Assembly (NCBI RefSeq): GCF_021458635.1
Contig: NZ_JAIRDQ010000003.1
Coordinates: 310,001-374,000 of the forward strand
Direction: 5' to 3'
From: Bradyrhizobium monzae
GTDB lineage: Bacteria > Pseudomonadota > Alphaproteobacteria > Rhizobiales > Xanthobacteraceae
Length of the DNA stretch: 64,000 nucleotides
Part shown: in pieces, positions 25,881 through 39,647 of the stretch
Numbering within the stretch: position 1 is the first letter of the stretch
Layout: every line of letters starts with the position of its first letter
Program-made: the position numbers and the translations under genes
The notes under the pieces: model-generated
Told to the model about the DNA's origin: nothing
What the model saw: the letters and a program-made list of their open reading frames with translations, nothing else
Database searches by the model: none

Positions 25881-25906
25881 GCTTCGCCGCGGGGGAGCGG
25901 CGAAGC
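25881..25906 (-). terminator. Hairpin between cbbS and cbbX (attenuator or stability element)
   Basis: GCTTCGCCGC (25881-25890) and GCGGCGAAGC (25897-25906) pair perfectly around six bases. In the leftward mRNA the stem is followed by a T-rich run (TCTTTTC). It lies 52 bases after the cbbS stop and 19 before the cbbX start. It could terminate some transcripts or protect the cbbLS 3' end. Confidence 0.65.
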
Positions 25907-25958
25907 AGTGGTCCGCCAAGAATACGGAGCAGGGAGCGCTCCGCGCGGAAGGGAGTGA

Positions 25959-26366
25959 TTATTGCGAGGCGTGGGCGGCCGGCTTGCGCACGGTGCTGTA
26001 CCGGATTGCGCGGCCGCCCACCTCTTGCCGCACCAGCTCGAACTCGGCCTCCTGAGGCGGACGGTTGACCAGGAAGGAGATCCGCACCGATTCCCAGCCA
26101 TGACTGGAATCGAACCCGCTGATGCGGATGTAACGGTCGCCGTACACCCTGCGGCACTCGGCGAGTTCCATCATCACGCCGGCGGCGTCCTGGAGGTCGA
26201 AGATCGGCAGGCCCCACATCTCCCAATAGGTGTTGCGGGGATGCGGGTCGTCGGTGAACTCGATGTTCACCGCCCAGCCATTGGTGAGGCAGTATTGCAC
26301 CTGCTTCGTGATCTGGTCGTCGGTCAGATCCGGCAGGAACGAGAAGCAGCCCTGGGTCAGTTTCAT
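25959..26366 (-). CDS. cbbS: RuBisCO small subunit, red type
   Basis: 135 residues, including the C-terminal extension typical of red-type small subunits. The start [18 protein letters not shown], then [20 protein letters not shown] and [20 protein letters not shown] are family hallmarks; it lacks the long loop of green-type subunits. Eight small subunits cap the L8 core in the cytoplasm. It starts 11 bases after cbbL, so the two are translated together. Confidence 0.95.
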   Translation of the reverse strand: MKLTQGCFSFLPDLTDDQITKQVQYCLTNGWAVNIEFTDDPHPRNTYWEMWGLPIFDLQDAAGVMMELAECRRVYGDRYIRISGFDSSHGWESVRISFLVNRPPQEAEFELVRQEVGGRAIRYSTVRKPAAHASQ

Positions 26367-26377
26367 GTTCTGTCTCC

Positions 26378-28955
<2,578 letters not shown>

Positions 28956-28969
28956 GAAGAATCCTCCTA

Positions 28970-30991
<2,022 letters not shown>

Positions 30992-31004
30992 CAGATCCTC
31001 CTTT

Positions 31005-31880
31005 TCACTTCGAGCTGCGCTTGCGCTCGATGAGCTGCATGATGAGCGGCGTCAGGATGAGCTGCATCGCGAGATCGAGCTTTGCACCCGGACACACGAT
31101 GGAGTTCGCGCGTGACATGAAGCTGTGCGGCAGCATCGAGAGCAGATAGGGGAAGTCGATGCCGCGCGGATTCTTGAAGCGGATCACGACCATCGATTCG
31201 TCGGGCGTCGGGATCCAGCGCGCGATGAACGGATTGGACGTGTCGACTGTCGGCACGCGCTGGAAATTGATATCGGTGTCGGTGAACTGCGGGCAGATGT
31301 AGTGGATGTAGTCCGGCATCCGCCGCAGGATGGTATCGGTGACGGCTTCGGTCGAATATCCACGCGCGCTGCGGTCGCGGTGCAGCTTCTGGATCCATTC
31401 GAGATTGATCACGGGCACGACGCCGATCTTCAGGTCCGCATAGCGCGCGACATTGACCCGGTCGGTGACGACGGCGCCGTGCAGCCCCTCGTAGAACAGC
31501 AGGTCGGAATTCTCCGGCAGTTGCTTCCACTCGGTGAAGGTGCCGGGCGCCGTGCCATGCAGCGCTGACTCCTCGGCGTCGTGGACGTAGTGCCGCGTCG
31601 TCGCGGAGCCGGTCTCGCCATAGTCGCGAAATGCCCGCTCGAGCTCCTCGAACAGATTTGTGTCCGGGCTGAAATGACTGAAGTGCTTGTTGCCGCGTTC
31701 GGCCTCCTGCGCCATGCGCACGCGCATCTCCGCGCGGTCGTAGCGATGGAAGGCATCACCTTCGATATAGACGGCGTTGACCTTCTCCCGGAAGAAGATC
31801 TGCTCAAATGTCTTCTTGACCGACGTCGTACCCGCGCCGGAGGAGCCGGTGATGGAGATGATCGGATGCTTCCTGGACAT
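31005..31880 (-). CDS. cbbP: Phosphoribulokinase
   Basis: 291 residues, the size of proteobacterial class I (octameric) enzymes. Makes ribulose 1,5-bisphosphate from ribulose 5-phosphate and ATP. The P-loop is [14 protein letters not shown] (about residues 12-25), and the substrate region has [31 protein letters not shown] and the conserved [13 protein letters not shown]. Class I enzymes are typically activated by NADH. It lies 12 bases after cbbF in the operon. Confidence 0.95.
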   Translation of the reverse strand: MSRKHPIISITGSSGAGTTSVKKTFEQIFFREKVNAVYIEGDAFHRYDRAEMRVRMAQEAERGNKHFSHFSPDTNLFEELERAFRDYGETGSATTRHYVHDAEESALHGTAPGTFTEWKQLPENSDLLFYEGLHGAVVTDRVNVARYADLKIGVVPVINLEWIQKLHRDRSARGYSTEAVTDTILRRMPDYIHYICPQFTDTDINFQRVPTVDTSNPFIARWIPTPDESMVVIRFKNPRGIDFPYLLSMLPHSFMSRANSIVCPGAKLDLAMQLILTPLIMQLIERKRSSK

Positions 31881-31892
31881 GGGTCACCTCGC

Positions 31893-32930
31893 TCACAACC
31901 GGAAGAAACCGCGCCGCGCGAACAGCGGCGCAGAGACGCTGGCGACCAACAGCGGATCGCAGTGCAGTTCAGCGACACGCCCCACTTCGTTGCTGGAGCC
32001 CATGACCAGCGGCACGCGCTGATGCAGGTTTTGCGCTGAGAGATCGAGGATGCGCTCGCGTCCGGTCGAGGCCGAGCCACCGGCCTGCTCGATGATGTAA
32101 GCCATCGGGTGTGCCTCGTAGACGAGGCGCAGGCGGCCGTCGCCGTAGCCGGGCCGCGCGTCGGAGGGATAGAGGAACACGCCGCCGCGGGTCAGGATGC
32201 GATAGGCCTCCGCGACGAGCGAGCCGATCCAGCGCATGTTGAAATCATGGTTGGCGGGCCCGTCGACGCCGGCGAGACATTCGTCGATGAAGGCGCGCAC
32301 CGGTGGATCCCAATGGCGGCGATTGGAGACGTTGATGGCGAACTCCTCACACGTCTCGGAGATCTGCACGGCGCTGCGCGCGAGACGGAAGCAGCCGGCC
32401 TTGCGGTCGAGGGTGAAGATGTCGACGCCGTCGCCGAGCGTCAGCACCAGCGAGGTCTGGGGACCGTAGGTGACGAAGCCTGCCGCCAATTGCGCCGAGC
32501 CGCGCTGATGGAAGGCGAGACCGAGATCGTCCGGCGCGGGCAGAATCGAGAAGATCGTGCCGACGGTCATGTTGAGATCGATGTTGGAGGAGCCGTCGAG
32601 CGGATCGATCGCGACGCAGATTTTGGCTTCGCGGTCTCCGATCTGCGGCTCGCGCATCTCCTCCGATGCAAGCGCCGCGATCGGCAGCCGACCGAGGCAG
32701 CGGCGCAGGATCGCATCCGCCCGCACGTCGAGGTTGCGCTGGATGTCGCCGTCGCTGTTGCGACCGGTCGTGAGGCCTGAGGCGTCAGCGAGATCACCTG
32801 TCGCGATAAGGTCGGCGATCTCGATTGCGGCGGCCGCGATGGCATCGACCGCGGCCGCCACGGCCAGCGCATGCGGCGCCGTCTCGGAATAGCGTTGAAG
32901 GTGGTCGTCCAACCTGAGTTGCCCGGTCAT
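31893..32930 (-). CDS. cbbF: Class I fructose-1,6-bisphosphatase
   Basis: 345 residues. Hydrolyses fructose 1,6-bisphosphate and probably sedoheptulose 1,7-bisphosphate. The metal and phosphate motif is [20 protein letters not shown] (about residues 107-126), and the sugar site has [20 protein letters not shown] and [20 protein letters not shown]. As the first gene of the operon it follows the AT-rich cbbF-cbbR divergent region, where CbbR should act. Confidence 0.94.
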   Translation of the reverse strand: MTGQLRLDDHLQRYSETAPHALAVAAAVDAIAAAAIEIADLIATGDLADASGLTTGRNSDGDIQRNLDVRADAILRRCLGRLPIAALASEEMREPQIGDREAKICVAIDPLDGSSNIDLNMTVGTIFSILPAPDDLGLAFHQRGSAQLAAGFVTYGPQTSLVLTLGDGVDIFTLDRKAGCFRLARSAVQISETCEEFAINVSNRRHWDPPVRAFIDECLAGVDGPANHDFNMRWIGSLVAEAYRILTRGGVFLYPSDARPGYGDGRLRLVYEAHPMAYIIEQAGGSASTGRERILDLSAQNLHQRVPLVMGSSNEVGRVAELHCDPLLVASVSAPLFARRGFFRL

Positions 32931-33049
32931 CTGCGTCCATCCCCTTGCTGGCGCCGCATCCGGTTCCCTCCCTTTTGGAGGTCGGTGCGGTCTGTCCCAG
33001 CAGGATGAGATTGACAGGGGGAGCTTAATAAGGAAAATTTCTATTCATA
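32931..33049. promoter_or_regulatory. cbb: cbbF-cbbR divergent control region
   Basis: The half nearest cbbR (about 33010-33075, running into the cbbR coding start) is strikingly AT-rich for this genome. Two related blocks occur: AATTTCTATTCATAATG (33036-33052) and a similar AATTTTCTTATAATG inside the first codons of cbbR (33063-33077). LysR-type regulators bind such AT-rich sites between the divergent genes, so this is the expected CbbR operator. Exact binding half-sites were not resolved by eye. Confidence 0.55.
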
Positions 33050-34027
33050 ATGAGCGTCAAAGAATTTTCTTATAATGGATCCGGCCATGCCGCGACCCAG
33101 CTCCGGCATCTGACGATCCGGCAGTTGCGCTCGCTTGCGGCGCTTTCCGCCAAGGGCAGCGTCACCGCGGCCTCGACCCAGCTCGGGCTGACCCAGCCGG
33201 CCGTGACCCAGCAGCTGCGGCAGCTTCAGGACCTCGCCGGCCTGCCGCTGGTGCAGCGGACCGGCGACGGCATGCTGCTGACGGAAGCCGGCCGGGAGGT
33301 TCTGACGCTCGCCGAGCGCGTCGAAGCCGCCATCACCGACTGCCAGGGCGCGCTTGATCTGCTTGCGGGCAGGACCGGCGGCACGGTGCATCTCGGCGCA
33401 GTCTCGACCGCGAAATATTTCGTGCCGCACGCGATCGCGGCGTTCTCCAAGCGCTCACCGAAGATCGAGATCAAGCTGACCATCGGCAACCGCGAGGAGA
33501 TCCGCGAGGCCATGCACGGCTACGAGCTCGATTTCGCCGTGATGGGTCGGCCACCGGCCGACGTCAGCGTCGATGTGCGCCAGCTCGGGCGCAATCCGCA
33601 CATCATCGTCGCGCGCAAGGGGCACTGGCTGGAGAAGGATTCCGGCCTCAGCCTGACCGATCTCGTGCACGAGACCTTCCTCACCCGCGAGCCCGGCTCG
33701 GGCACGCGTACGCTGATGGAGGGGATGTTCCAGAAGTCCGATCTGGAGCCGATCATCGGCATGGAGATGAGCAGCAACGAGACCATCAAGCAGGCGGTGA
33801 TCGCAGGTCTCGGCATCGCCTTCATCTCGGCGCATACGGTGGCGCATGAGCTCGCCGAGGGCCGCCTGATCGTGCTCGACGTCGCGGGCCTGCCGATCGT
33901 CCGGCAATGGTACGTGATCCGCCGCAGCGACAAGGTGCTGCTGCCACCGGCGCAGGCGATGTTTGACTTCCTCGGCTCGGAGGGAGCGAACTATCTTCCC
34001 GAAGTGCCAGATTTCGGAGAGCGGTAG
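33050..34027 (+). CDS. cbbR: LysR-type regulator CbbR
   Basis: 325 residues; ATG 33050 is the only ATG near the start of the conserved domain, but no Shine-Dalgarno is visible. The winged helix-turn-helix spans about residues 18-78 (LRHLTIRQLRSLAALSAKGS, TQLGLTQPAVTQQLRQLQDL). The effector domain follows with GTVHLGAVSTAKYFVPHAIA, a typical CbbR start, and FLTREPGSGTRTLMEGMF. CbbR activates the cbb operon in response to RuBP or other metabolites and represses its own gene. Divergent position to cbbF confirms the name. Confidence 0.92.
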   Translation: MSVKEFSYNGSGHAATQLRHLTIRQLRSLAALSAKGSVTAASTQLGLTQPAVTQQLRQLQDLAGLPLVQRTGDGMLLTEAGREVLTLAERVEAAITDCQGALDLLAGRTGGTVHLGAVSTAKYFVPHAIAAFSKRSPKIEIKLTIGNREEIREAMHGYELDFAVMGRPPADVSVDVRQLGRNPHIIVARKGHWLEKDSGLSLTDLVHETFLTREPGSGTRTLMEGMFQKSDLEPIIGMEMSSNETIKQAVIAGLGIAFISAHTVAHELAEGRLIVLDVAGLPIVRQWYVIRRSDKVLLPPAQAMFDFLGSEGANYLPEVPDFGER

Positions 34028-34039
34028 CGCCGCCGGCGT

Positions 34040-34132
34040 TCAGGCCAGGAGCTTCATCGCGACCGTCGCCGCCAGAATGACGATGATCTGGAGCAGGCGC
34101 TCCGTCGTGAAGATGCGGTTGAAGGTGGTCAT
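34040..34132 (-). CDS. Possible 30-residue membrane peptide
   Basis: ATG 34132 with GGGACG upstream and a stop at 34040. The product is MTTFNRIF followed by one helix, LLQIIVILAATVAMKLLA, which could span the membrane. It is too small for compositional proof. It converges on cbbR with 12 bases between stops. Listed because start signal and hydrophobic pattern agree. Confidence 0.35.
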   Translation of the reverse strand: MTTFNRIFTTERLLQIIVILAATVAMKLLA

Positions 34133-34400
34133 CGCTCGTCCCGGCCGTCGTAGAGATCCGGGCTATTTCCTAACACACACGGCCAGCGGCGTAACTCCGT
34201 AGTCGTCACGGGTTCTGGTCGCGCAGCGGATCGTCGGAGCTTGAAATGTTTCGAACGATTCAAATCTGATGTCCCGGAATTGCTGAACGCCCAAACTGTT
34301 CATGCACGCAGTGACTTCGCGTGCACGGATGCGTCTTGCCCCGCATCTGGCCGCATCCTTGGGGAATTCGGGCGAGCTTTGAAGTGCAAGGGAGGGCGCG

Positions 34401-36785
34401 ATGAACCGCATCGCAGCCAACGGAGAACTATCGTCTCGTGCTGGCCCGGTTTCCAGTCGCAAGGTCGCTGGCAGCGTGCTGGCGGTACTGACGGCTTCGA
34501 GCGCATTCTTCGCCTGTCCACGGGCCTTCGCGCAAGCTGCGCCGGCACCGGGCGCAGTGCTTCCTCCCGTCAATGTCACGGCCCCCGAGGGGCCGCGCCG
34601 CTCCAATTCGTCCGCGGCATCGCGCCGGTCGGGCAGCACACGGTCGCGCCGGACGCAAACGGCGCGGCGGCCGGAGACGATTGCCGAGCCAAAACCGTTC
34701 GCACAATCGCAGGATGCCCGCACCGGCACGGTCGGCTATTTCGCCAACAGCACCTCCGTTGCCACCAAGTCCAACACGCCGATCATCAACATTCCGCAAT
34801 CGCTGTCCGTCATCACGCACCAGCAGATCCGCGACCAGAATTACCAGGGCCTGACCGACGTGACGCGCTACGTGCCCAGCGTCGCCGTCCACCAGGGCGA
34901 GGGCAATCGCGACGAACTCGTCATCCGCGGCGTCGATTCCAGCGCAAATTTCTTCGTCAACGGCTTTCGCGACGACGTGCAGTATTTCCGTGACATGTAC
35001 AACGCCCAGAGCATCGAGGTGCTGAAGGGCCCGAGCGCGATCACCTTCGGCCGCGGCGCCGCCGGCGGGCTACTCAACCGCACGCTCAAGGAGGCAGACG
35101 GCACCCGGATCTACGAGGCGACCGCACAGACCGGATCGTGGGGCGACCGCCGCGTCACGCTCGATGCCGGGCAAGTCATCAACGAGAATGTCGCGGGCCG
35201 GCTGAACGTGTTTTACGAGGGGAGCGATGCGTTCCGCGACTTCAACCATCTCGAACGCTACGGCATCAACCCGACCGTCACGCTGAAGCCCGACGATTTC
35301 ACCAAGGTCAAGCTCTCCTACGAATATTACCACGACGGCCGCACCGCCGATCGCGGCAATCCCTCGCAGAGCTTTCCCGGCGGCGTCACCCGATTCAATC
35401 CAACCACGCCGTTTGCACCGAACGGAAATTTCCAGACCTTCTTCGGCAGCCCGAGCCTCAACACCGCGCAGGCGACGGTGCAGACCGGAATGGCGATCGT
35501 CGAGCACGATTTCCAGAACGGATTGACGGTGCGCAACGGCACGATCGCGGCCGACTACCAGAAGTTCTATCAGAACATCTATCCCACCGGGGGCGCACTG
35601 GCCGGCGCGGTCAATCCGGCCGACACCGCGGTCAATCTCGGCGCCTATCAGCACACCACCAACCGCGACAACGTCTTCAACCAGACCGACTTCATCTACA
35701 AGGGCTGGACCGGCCCGATCGCGCACACCGTGGGCTTCGGCACCGAGTTCGGCCGCCAGGCCGGCGTCGACATCCGCAACACCGGCGTCTTCCCGAACGG
35801 CACCAACACCATCGTCCAGAACCCGTTCGCTCCGACCTATTTCGGGCCGGTCAATTTCGTCCACCACTTCACAGCCGTGAATCCCGACGGCGTCGCCACG
35901 CCGGACTCCAACAGCAAATACGGGCTGAACATCGAGTCCGGGTACCTGCGCGACACCATCGAATTCTCGCGCGCGCTTCAGCTCATCGTGGGCACGCGGT
36001 TCGACCGGTTCGAGATGTCGGCGCTGGACATGAACACCAACATCAACCGCGCCCGCACCGACAATCTGGTCTCGCCGCAGGCTGCCCTGATCGTCAAGCC
36101 GATCGAGAGCATGTCGATCTATACCGCCTACAGCATCTCCTATCTGCCCGCCTCCGGCGATCAATTCTCGGCGCTGACCGACGGCACACTGATCCTGCAA
36201 CCACAGAAATTCGAGAACACCGAGGTCGGGATGAAGTGGAACATCAACCCGAAGCTATTGTTCTCGACGGCGATCTACAATCTCAACCGCACCAACCAGC
36301 CGATCGCCGACGGCAACAATCCCGGCTTCTTCTTCCCGTCCGGCGCCACGCTGACGCGGGGCTTCGAGGCGAGCCTGGTCGGCTACGTCACCGACCAATG
36401 GCAGTCCTCGCTGGGCTATGCCTATACGGATGCGAAGATCACCAGCCCGACATCGGCGACCGTCGTGGCCGGCAATCGCGTGCAGCTCGTGCCGTACAAC
36501 CAGTTCGCATGGTGGAACAAGTACCAGTTCACGCCGCTATGGGCGGCGGCGCTCGGCATCATCTATTTCGGCGATTCGTTTGCGTCGTCCGACGACACCG
36601 TGAGGCTGCCGAGCTTCGTGCGCTTCGATGCCGGCGTCTACGCCACGATCGATGCGAACTGGCGCGCGCAACTGACGGTCGAGAACATCTTCAACAAGGG
36701 GTATTGGGCGTCCGCCGACGGCAACAACAACATCTCACCAGGTCAAGGCCGCACGGTGAGAGTTCAGGCGAGCTACAGGTTCTGA
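34401..36785 (+). CDS. TonB-dependent siderophore receptor
   Basis: 794 residues from ATG 34401 behind GGGAGGGCG. A long N-terminal signal (SVLAVLTASSAFFACPRAFA) and a Ser/Arg-rich linker precede the plug domain (about residues 115-250: NTPIINIPQSLSVITHQQIR, LTDVTRYVPSV, GVDSSANFFVNGFRDDVQYF, VEVLKGP-type IEVLKGPSAITFGRGAAGG). The remaining 540 residues form the 22-strand barrel and end in the canonical aromatic VRVQASYRF. The plug pattern is that of ferric-siderophore receptors (FhuA/FiuA class). No siderophore biosynthesis or ABC genes are adjacent, so it probably imports a foreign siderophore. I saw no clear Fur or Irr box upstream. The 34133-34400 stretch holds nothing else identifiable. 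Confidence 0.9.
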   Translation: MNRIAANGELSSRAGPVSSRKVAGSVLAVLTASSAFFACPRAFAQAAPAPGAVLPPVNVTAPEGPRRSNSSAASRRSGSTRSRRTQTARRPETIAEPKPFAQSQDARTGTVGYFANSTSVATKSNTPIINIPQSLSVITHQQIRDQNYQGLTDVTRYVPSVAVHQGEGNRDELVIRGVDSSANFFVNGFRDDVQYFRDMYNAQSIEVLKGPSAITFGRGAAGGLLNRTLKEADGTRIYEATAQTGSWGDRRVTLDAGQVINENVAGRLNVFYEGSDAFRDFNHLERYGINPTVTLKPDDFTKVKLSYEYYHDGRTADRGNPSQSFPGGVTRFNPTTPFAPNGNFQTFFGSPSLNTAQATVQTGMAIVEHDFQNGLTVRNGTIAADYQKFYQNIYPTGGALAGAVNPADTAVNLGAYQHTTNRDNVFNQTDFIYKGWTGPIAHTVGFGTEFGRQAGVDIRNTGVFPNGTNTIVQNPFAPTYFGPVNFVHHFTAVNPDGVATPDSNSKYGLNIESGYLRDTIEFSRALQLIVGTRFDRFEMSALDMNTNINRARTDNLVSPQAALIVKPIESMSIYTAYSISYLPASGDQFSALTDGTLILQPQKFENTEVGMKWNINPKLLFSTAIYNLNRTNQPIADGNNPGFFFPSGATLTRGFEASLVGYVTDQWQSSLGYAYTDAKITSPTSATVVAGNRVQLVPYNQFAWWNKYQFTPLWAAALGIIYFGDSFASSDDTVRLPSFVRFDAGVYATIDANWRAQLTVENIFNKGYWASADGNNNISPGQGRTVRVQASYRF

Positions 36786-36797
36786 GCCGGTGTCAGA

Positions 36798-36826
36798 GAA
36801 CGTCAGCGATTTCGTCGCTGACGTTC
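36798..36826. terminator. Bidirectional hairpin between convergent genes
   Basis: Perfect 12-bp stem GAACGTCAGCGA (36798-36809) with TCGCTGACGTTC (36815-36826), five-base loop. It lies 13 bases after the receptor stop and 19 bases from the end of the convergent small gene. No T-run follows on either side. Confidence 0.65.
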
Positions 36827-36844
36827 GCGTCGGATGGTTAACGC

Positions 36845-37042
36845 TCAGGCAGCGAGCGGCGTGACGTAGTCGGCGCGCGCAGCGAAATAGGCTTCCAGCT
36901 CGGACAGCGCGCGGGCTTCCCACTCGCTGGCCTGCTCCAGGAGCGACCAGCGCTGGCCCGGCCGAAACGCCGCGGTCTGGCGATAGAGCGATGCGATGCC
37001 GCGGTAGCGGCGCACGTTCTCGAAAATGGCGTGTCCGTTCAT
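36845..37042 (-). CDS. Small conserved-type protein, YR-motif family (65 residues)
   Basis: ATG 37042 with GGACGAGGAA upstream. The core ENVRRYRGIASLYRQTAAFR, RWSLLEQASEWEARALSELE is clearly paralogous to the protein at 23748-23960. Two amphipathic helices with a conserved Trp are likely; no signal peptide. Function unknown. Confidence 0.65.
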   Translation of the reverse strand: MNGHAIFENVRRYRGIASLYRQTAAFRPGQRWSLLEQASEWEARALSELEAYFAARADYVTPLAA

Positions 37043-37176
37043 GTCGAAATTCCTCGTCCTTCCTGCGAGGGAATTTGCGGCCAAATCTTTTTCGAAAAGT
37101 TAGCGGCGCAATCCAGCTGTGCGGATGGTTGCCGGACTGTTGCGCGCGTGCAACGCACGCTGCGTGCAGGATCTGA

Positions 37177-37596
37177 TTATTGCGAATTCGTTGCCGCGCT
37201 CTCGCCCGACGACTTCAGCCCGTCACGGCCGTTGATCGTCATGCTGACACGGCAGAGATCGGCAAGGCCGATCAGGAGCACGGCGAGCAGGCAGAACAGA
37301 TTGACGGAATCCGCGTTCGCGCTGGACAGCGGCGTGAACTCGAAGAAGGGCGGGATGAACGCCCACCACACCAGCGGAACGGTGAGCACTGCGGCGAACA
37401 CCGCCGCCGGTGCTCCCGCGACAATGCCGAGCACGAACAGGCTGGGCAGGAACGCCGCGAAATAGAGCCTCGCGCCGAGCGCAACGCAGGCGCCTTGAAG
37501 CGCAGCCGACGCCGCGACGACGACAAATCCGAGCAGAAATGCCTGCCACGACCATGGCCGTACTCGCGGTACGCCGACCAGTCCCGCACGCCTCAT
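37177..37596 (-). CDS. Small membrane protein with DUF4118-like helices
   Basis: 139 residues from ATG 37596, with GGGGAGG seven bases upstream. Four hydrophobic segments: AFLLGFVVVAASAALQGACV, FAAFLPSLFVLGIVAGAPAA, VFAAVLTVPLVWWAFIPPF and NLFCLLAVLLIGLADLC. The FAAFLPSL...GIVAGAPAAVFAAVLT pattern resembles the membrane part of DUF4118/KdpD-type sensors, but no kinase follows, so it is a stand-alone membrane module. A polar tail closes the protein. Confidence 0.6.
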   Translation of the reverse strand: MRRAGLVGVPRVRPWSWQAFLLGFVVVAASAALQGACVALGARLYFAAFLPSLFVLGIVAGAPAAVFAAVLTVPLVWWAFIPPFFEFTPLSSANADSVNLFCLLAVLLIGLADLCRVSMTINGRDGLKSSGESAATNSQ

Positions 37597-37735
37597 AGGG
37601 CCTCCCCTGCCGCCGTTAACCAGGCCGCTTGCGACCAAAGTACTACAGCTGCAGGGAATTCGCGAGACGGAAATTGCATCAGCAGGCCCATCGTATCCGC
37701 GGCTTGGTAAACGGCCGCGGCACACAATTGTACCG

Positions 37736-38929
37736 CTATTCCGTTGCCGCGTAGATCAGGCTGGCGACCGGCAGCGCAAGGCCAATGGCCGAAGCCAGCA
37801 TCCAGCCGCCTTGCGCGAATGCCCAGGTGCCGAGCGCGGATCCGGCCGCACCGGCGGCGAAGAACGTCGCCATATAGAGCCCGTTGAGGCGGCTGCGGTG
37901 CTCGTGCCCGAGCACGAAGATGGCGCGGAAGCCGAGCACGACATTGCCCTGCACGCCGAAATCGATCGCGATCGCAGCCGCGACGAGGCAGGCGAGATTG
38001 AACATCGATCCGGCCGTGCCGACATGCGTCACCAGGAAGCCCAGGGCGACGAACAGCATCGCAGCGATCGTGGCGATGCGGCTATGGCCGCTATCGGCGA
38101 GTCGTCCTGCGATCGGCGCCGCGAACACGCCGGACACGCCGGCGAGTGCGAACAGGGCGATGCCGCTCTGGGTGAAGCCGAATTGGCTGGCGAGCTGGAG
38201 CGGCACCACAGTCCAGAACAGGGTGAAGGCGCCGAACAGGCCGGCCTGGTAGAGCGCGCGGCGCCGCAAGAGCGGCGTGGTGCGCACCAGATGCGGCATC
38301 GACAGCAGCAGTGCGCCGTAATGCATGCGCGCCACCGGCTTGCGCTGTGGCAGCGTGAGTCGCAGCACGATCGCGAGCACGATCATCAACGCAGCCGAGC
38401 AGAAGAACACCGCATGCCACGACAGCGCTGCCGTGACGAAGCTCGACACCGGCCGCGCCAGCATGATTCCGAGCATCAATCCGGTCGAGACGTTGCCGAC
38501 GACGCGGCCGCGAACGGCTTCCGGCGCGAGATGGGCGGCATAGGGAATGATGATCTGCACCGCGACCGAGCCGAGCCCGATGAACAGCGCGGCGATCAGG
38601 AACGGCAACGCATGGGTCGCAAACGCGGCCGCCACCAGCGCCGCCGCACCGAGCGCGATGACCGTGCAGATCAGCGTGCGATTCTCGACGAGATCACCGA
38701 GCGGTACGATGAACAACAAGCCCGTGCCGTAGCCGATCTGCGTCATGGTCACGATCAGGCCGGCGGCCGCGTGCGACAGGCCGAGCGCGGCGCTGATCGG
38801 GGCGATCAGCGGCTGGGCATAATAGATGTTGGCGGCGACCATGCCACAGGCCGCGGCAAGCACGAAGGTCAGTCGCTGCGACACCGCATCCGGCTCGGGT
38901 GCGGCGTCGATCGTGGCATTCATCGTCAT
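37736..38929 (-). CDS. MFS transporter (DHA1-type exporter)
   Basis: 397 residues with 12 hydrophobic helices; ATG 38929 with GGAGAG eight bases upstream. Family features include YYAQPLIAPISAALGLSHAA in the first loop and GLLFIVPLGDLVENRTLI (motif A region, with the expected GD and basic residue). It probably exports a small toxic compound by proton antiport. The TetR gene upstream and a 16-bp palindrome in the gap (38966-38981) indicate repression relieved by that compound. Confidence 0.85.
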   Translation of the reverse strand: MTMNATIDAAPEPDAVSQRLTFVLAAACGMVAANIYYAQPLIAPISAALGLSHAAAGLIVTMTQIGYGTGLLFIVPLGDLVENRTLICTVIALGAAALVAAAFATHALPFLIAALFIGLGSVAVQIIIPYAAHLAPEAVRGRVVGNVSTGLMLGIMLARPVSSFVTAALSWHAVFFCSAALMIVLAIVLRLTLPQRKPVARMHYGALLLSMPHLVRTTPLLRRRALYQAGLFGAFTLFWTVVPLQLASQFGFTQSGIALFALAGVSGVFAAPIAGRLADSGHSRIATIAAMLFVALGFLVTHVGTAGSMFNLACLVAAAIAIDFGVQGNVVLGFRAIFVLGHEHRSRLNGLYMATFFAAGAAGSALGTWAFAQGGWMLASAIGLALPVASLIYAATE

Positions 38930-38965
38930 TCCAAACTCTCCGACACGTCATAGCCTCCATATATC

Positions 38966-38981
38966 GGGAACGATCATTCCC
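38966..38981 (-). promoter_or_regulatory. TetR operator in front of the MFS gene
   Basis: GGGAACGATCATTCCC, a nearly perfect 16-bp palindrome, 37 bases before the MFS start. Its reverse complement matches the element at 39632-39647 in 15 of 16 positions. The shared motif at exporter and regulator genes is the reason to call it an operator. Confidence 0.65.
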
Positions 38982-38998
38982 TAATTCGACAAAAATGA

Positions 38999-39619
38999 TC
39001 AGGCAAGCAGCTTCATCGCGACCCCGACCAGGCGCTCGCCGTCGAGTGGCAGGCGCGCCTTGCCGACGACGCGCAGGCCCTGCGTCATGCAGATCATCAG
39101 CCGCGCGGTATCATCGGCTTCGACACGATCCGGAATCGAACCGTCTGCCTGCCCTTCGCGAATGAGGCCGGCGATGAAATTCTCATTGGTCTTGAGCTGA
39201 GCCGTGACGCGCGCCCGCATCACCGGATCGACAGCCGACAGTTCGACTGCGCTCCCGACCACGATGCAGCCGCGGCGTCCCTCGCTGCCCTGGGAGTGCT
39301 CGACATAGGACAGCAGCACCTGGCGCACCCTCTCGCGGCCATTCGCGCCCCGCGCGGCCGCACTGCGGTTCTGTTCCCCGCGCACCGCGACGTAGCGCTC
39401 GAAGGCGGCGAGGAACACGGCGTGCTTGTCGCGAAACGCCTTGTAGACGCTGCCCGTGGCAAGCCGCATCGCCGCGGTCAGCTCCCCGATCGAGGTGGCA
39501 TGATAGCCGCGCTCGCAAAACACCCGAATCGCGCCGTCCAGAGCGGTGTCCATGTCGAACTCCCGGGGGCGGCCGGGCGGCTGGGCAACAGACTGTGATT
39601 GGCGGGCGGCTTTTGGCAT
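38999..39619 (-). CDS. TetR-family transcriptional repressor
   Basis: 206 residues from ATG 39619, just after the second operator; the frame is open much further but without TetR sequence. The N-terminal helix-turn-helix is clear: GRPREFDMDTALDGAIRVF, TSIGELTAAMRLATGSVYKA, FRDKHAVFLAAFERYV. The C-terminal ligand and dimer domain includes GRRGCIVVGSAVELS. It should repress its own gene and the downstream MFS exporter. A ribosome site is not obvious, so translation may be weak. Confidence 0.85.
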   Translation of the reverse strand: MPKAARQSQSVAQPPGRPREFDMDTALDGAIRVFCERGYHATSIGELTAAMRLATGSVYKAFRDKHAVFLAAFERYVAVRGEQNRSAAARGANGRERVRQVLLSYVEHSQGSEGRRGCIVVGSAVELSAVDPVMRARVTAQLKTNENFIAGLIREGQADGSIPDRVEADDTARLMICMTQGLRVVGKARLPLDGERLVGVAMKLLA

Positions 39620-39631
39620 TTCGGCATAATA

Positions 39632-39647
39632 GGGAATGATCGTTTCC
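39632..39647 (-). promoter_or_regulatory. TetR autoregulatory operator
   Basis: GGGAATGATCGTTTCC, 12 bases before the TetR start codon; matches the element at 38966-38981 on the opposite strand with one change. Confidence 0.65.

Noticed and set aside
34133..34400. Iron-responsive (Irr or Fur) box before the siderophore receptor
   Set aside because: No convincing TTTAGAA-type dyad or Fur-like 19-mer could be seen in this gap.
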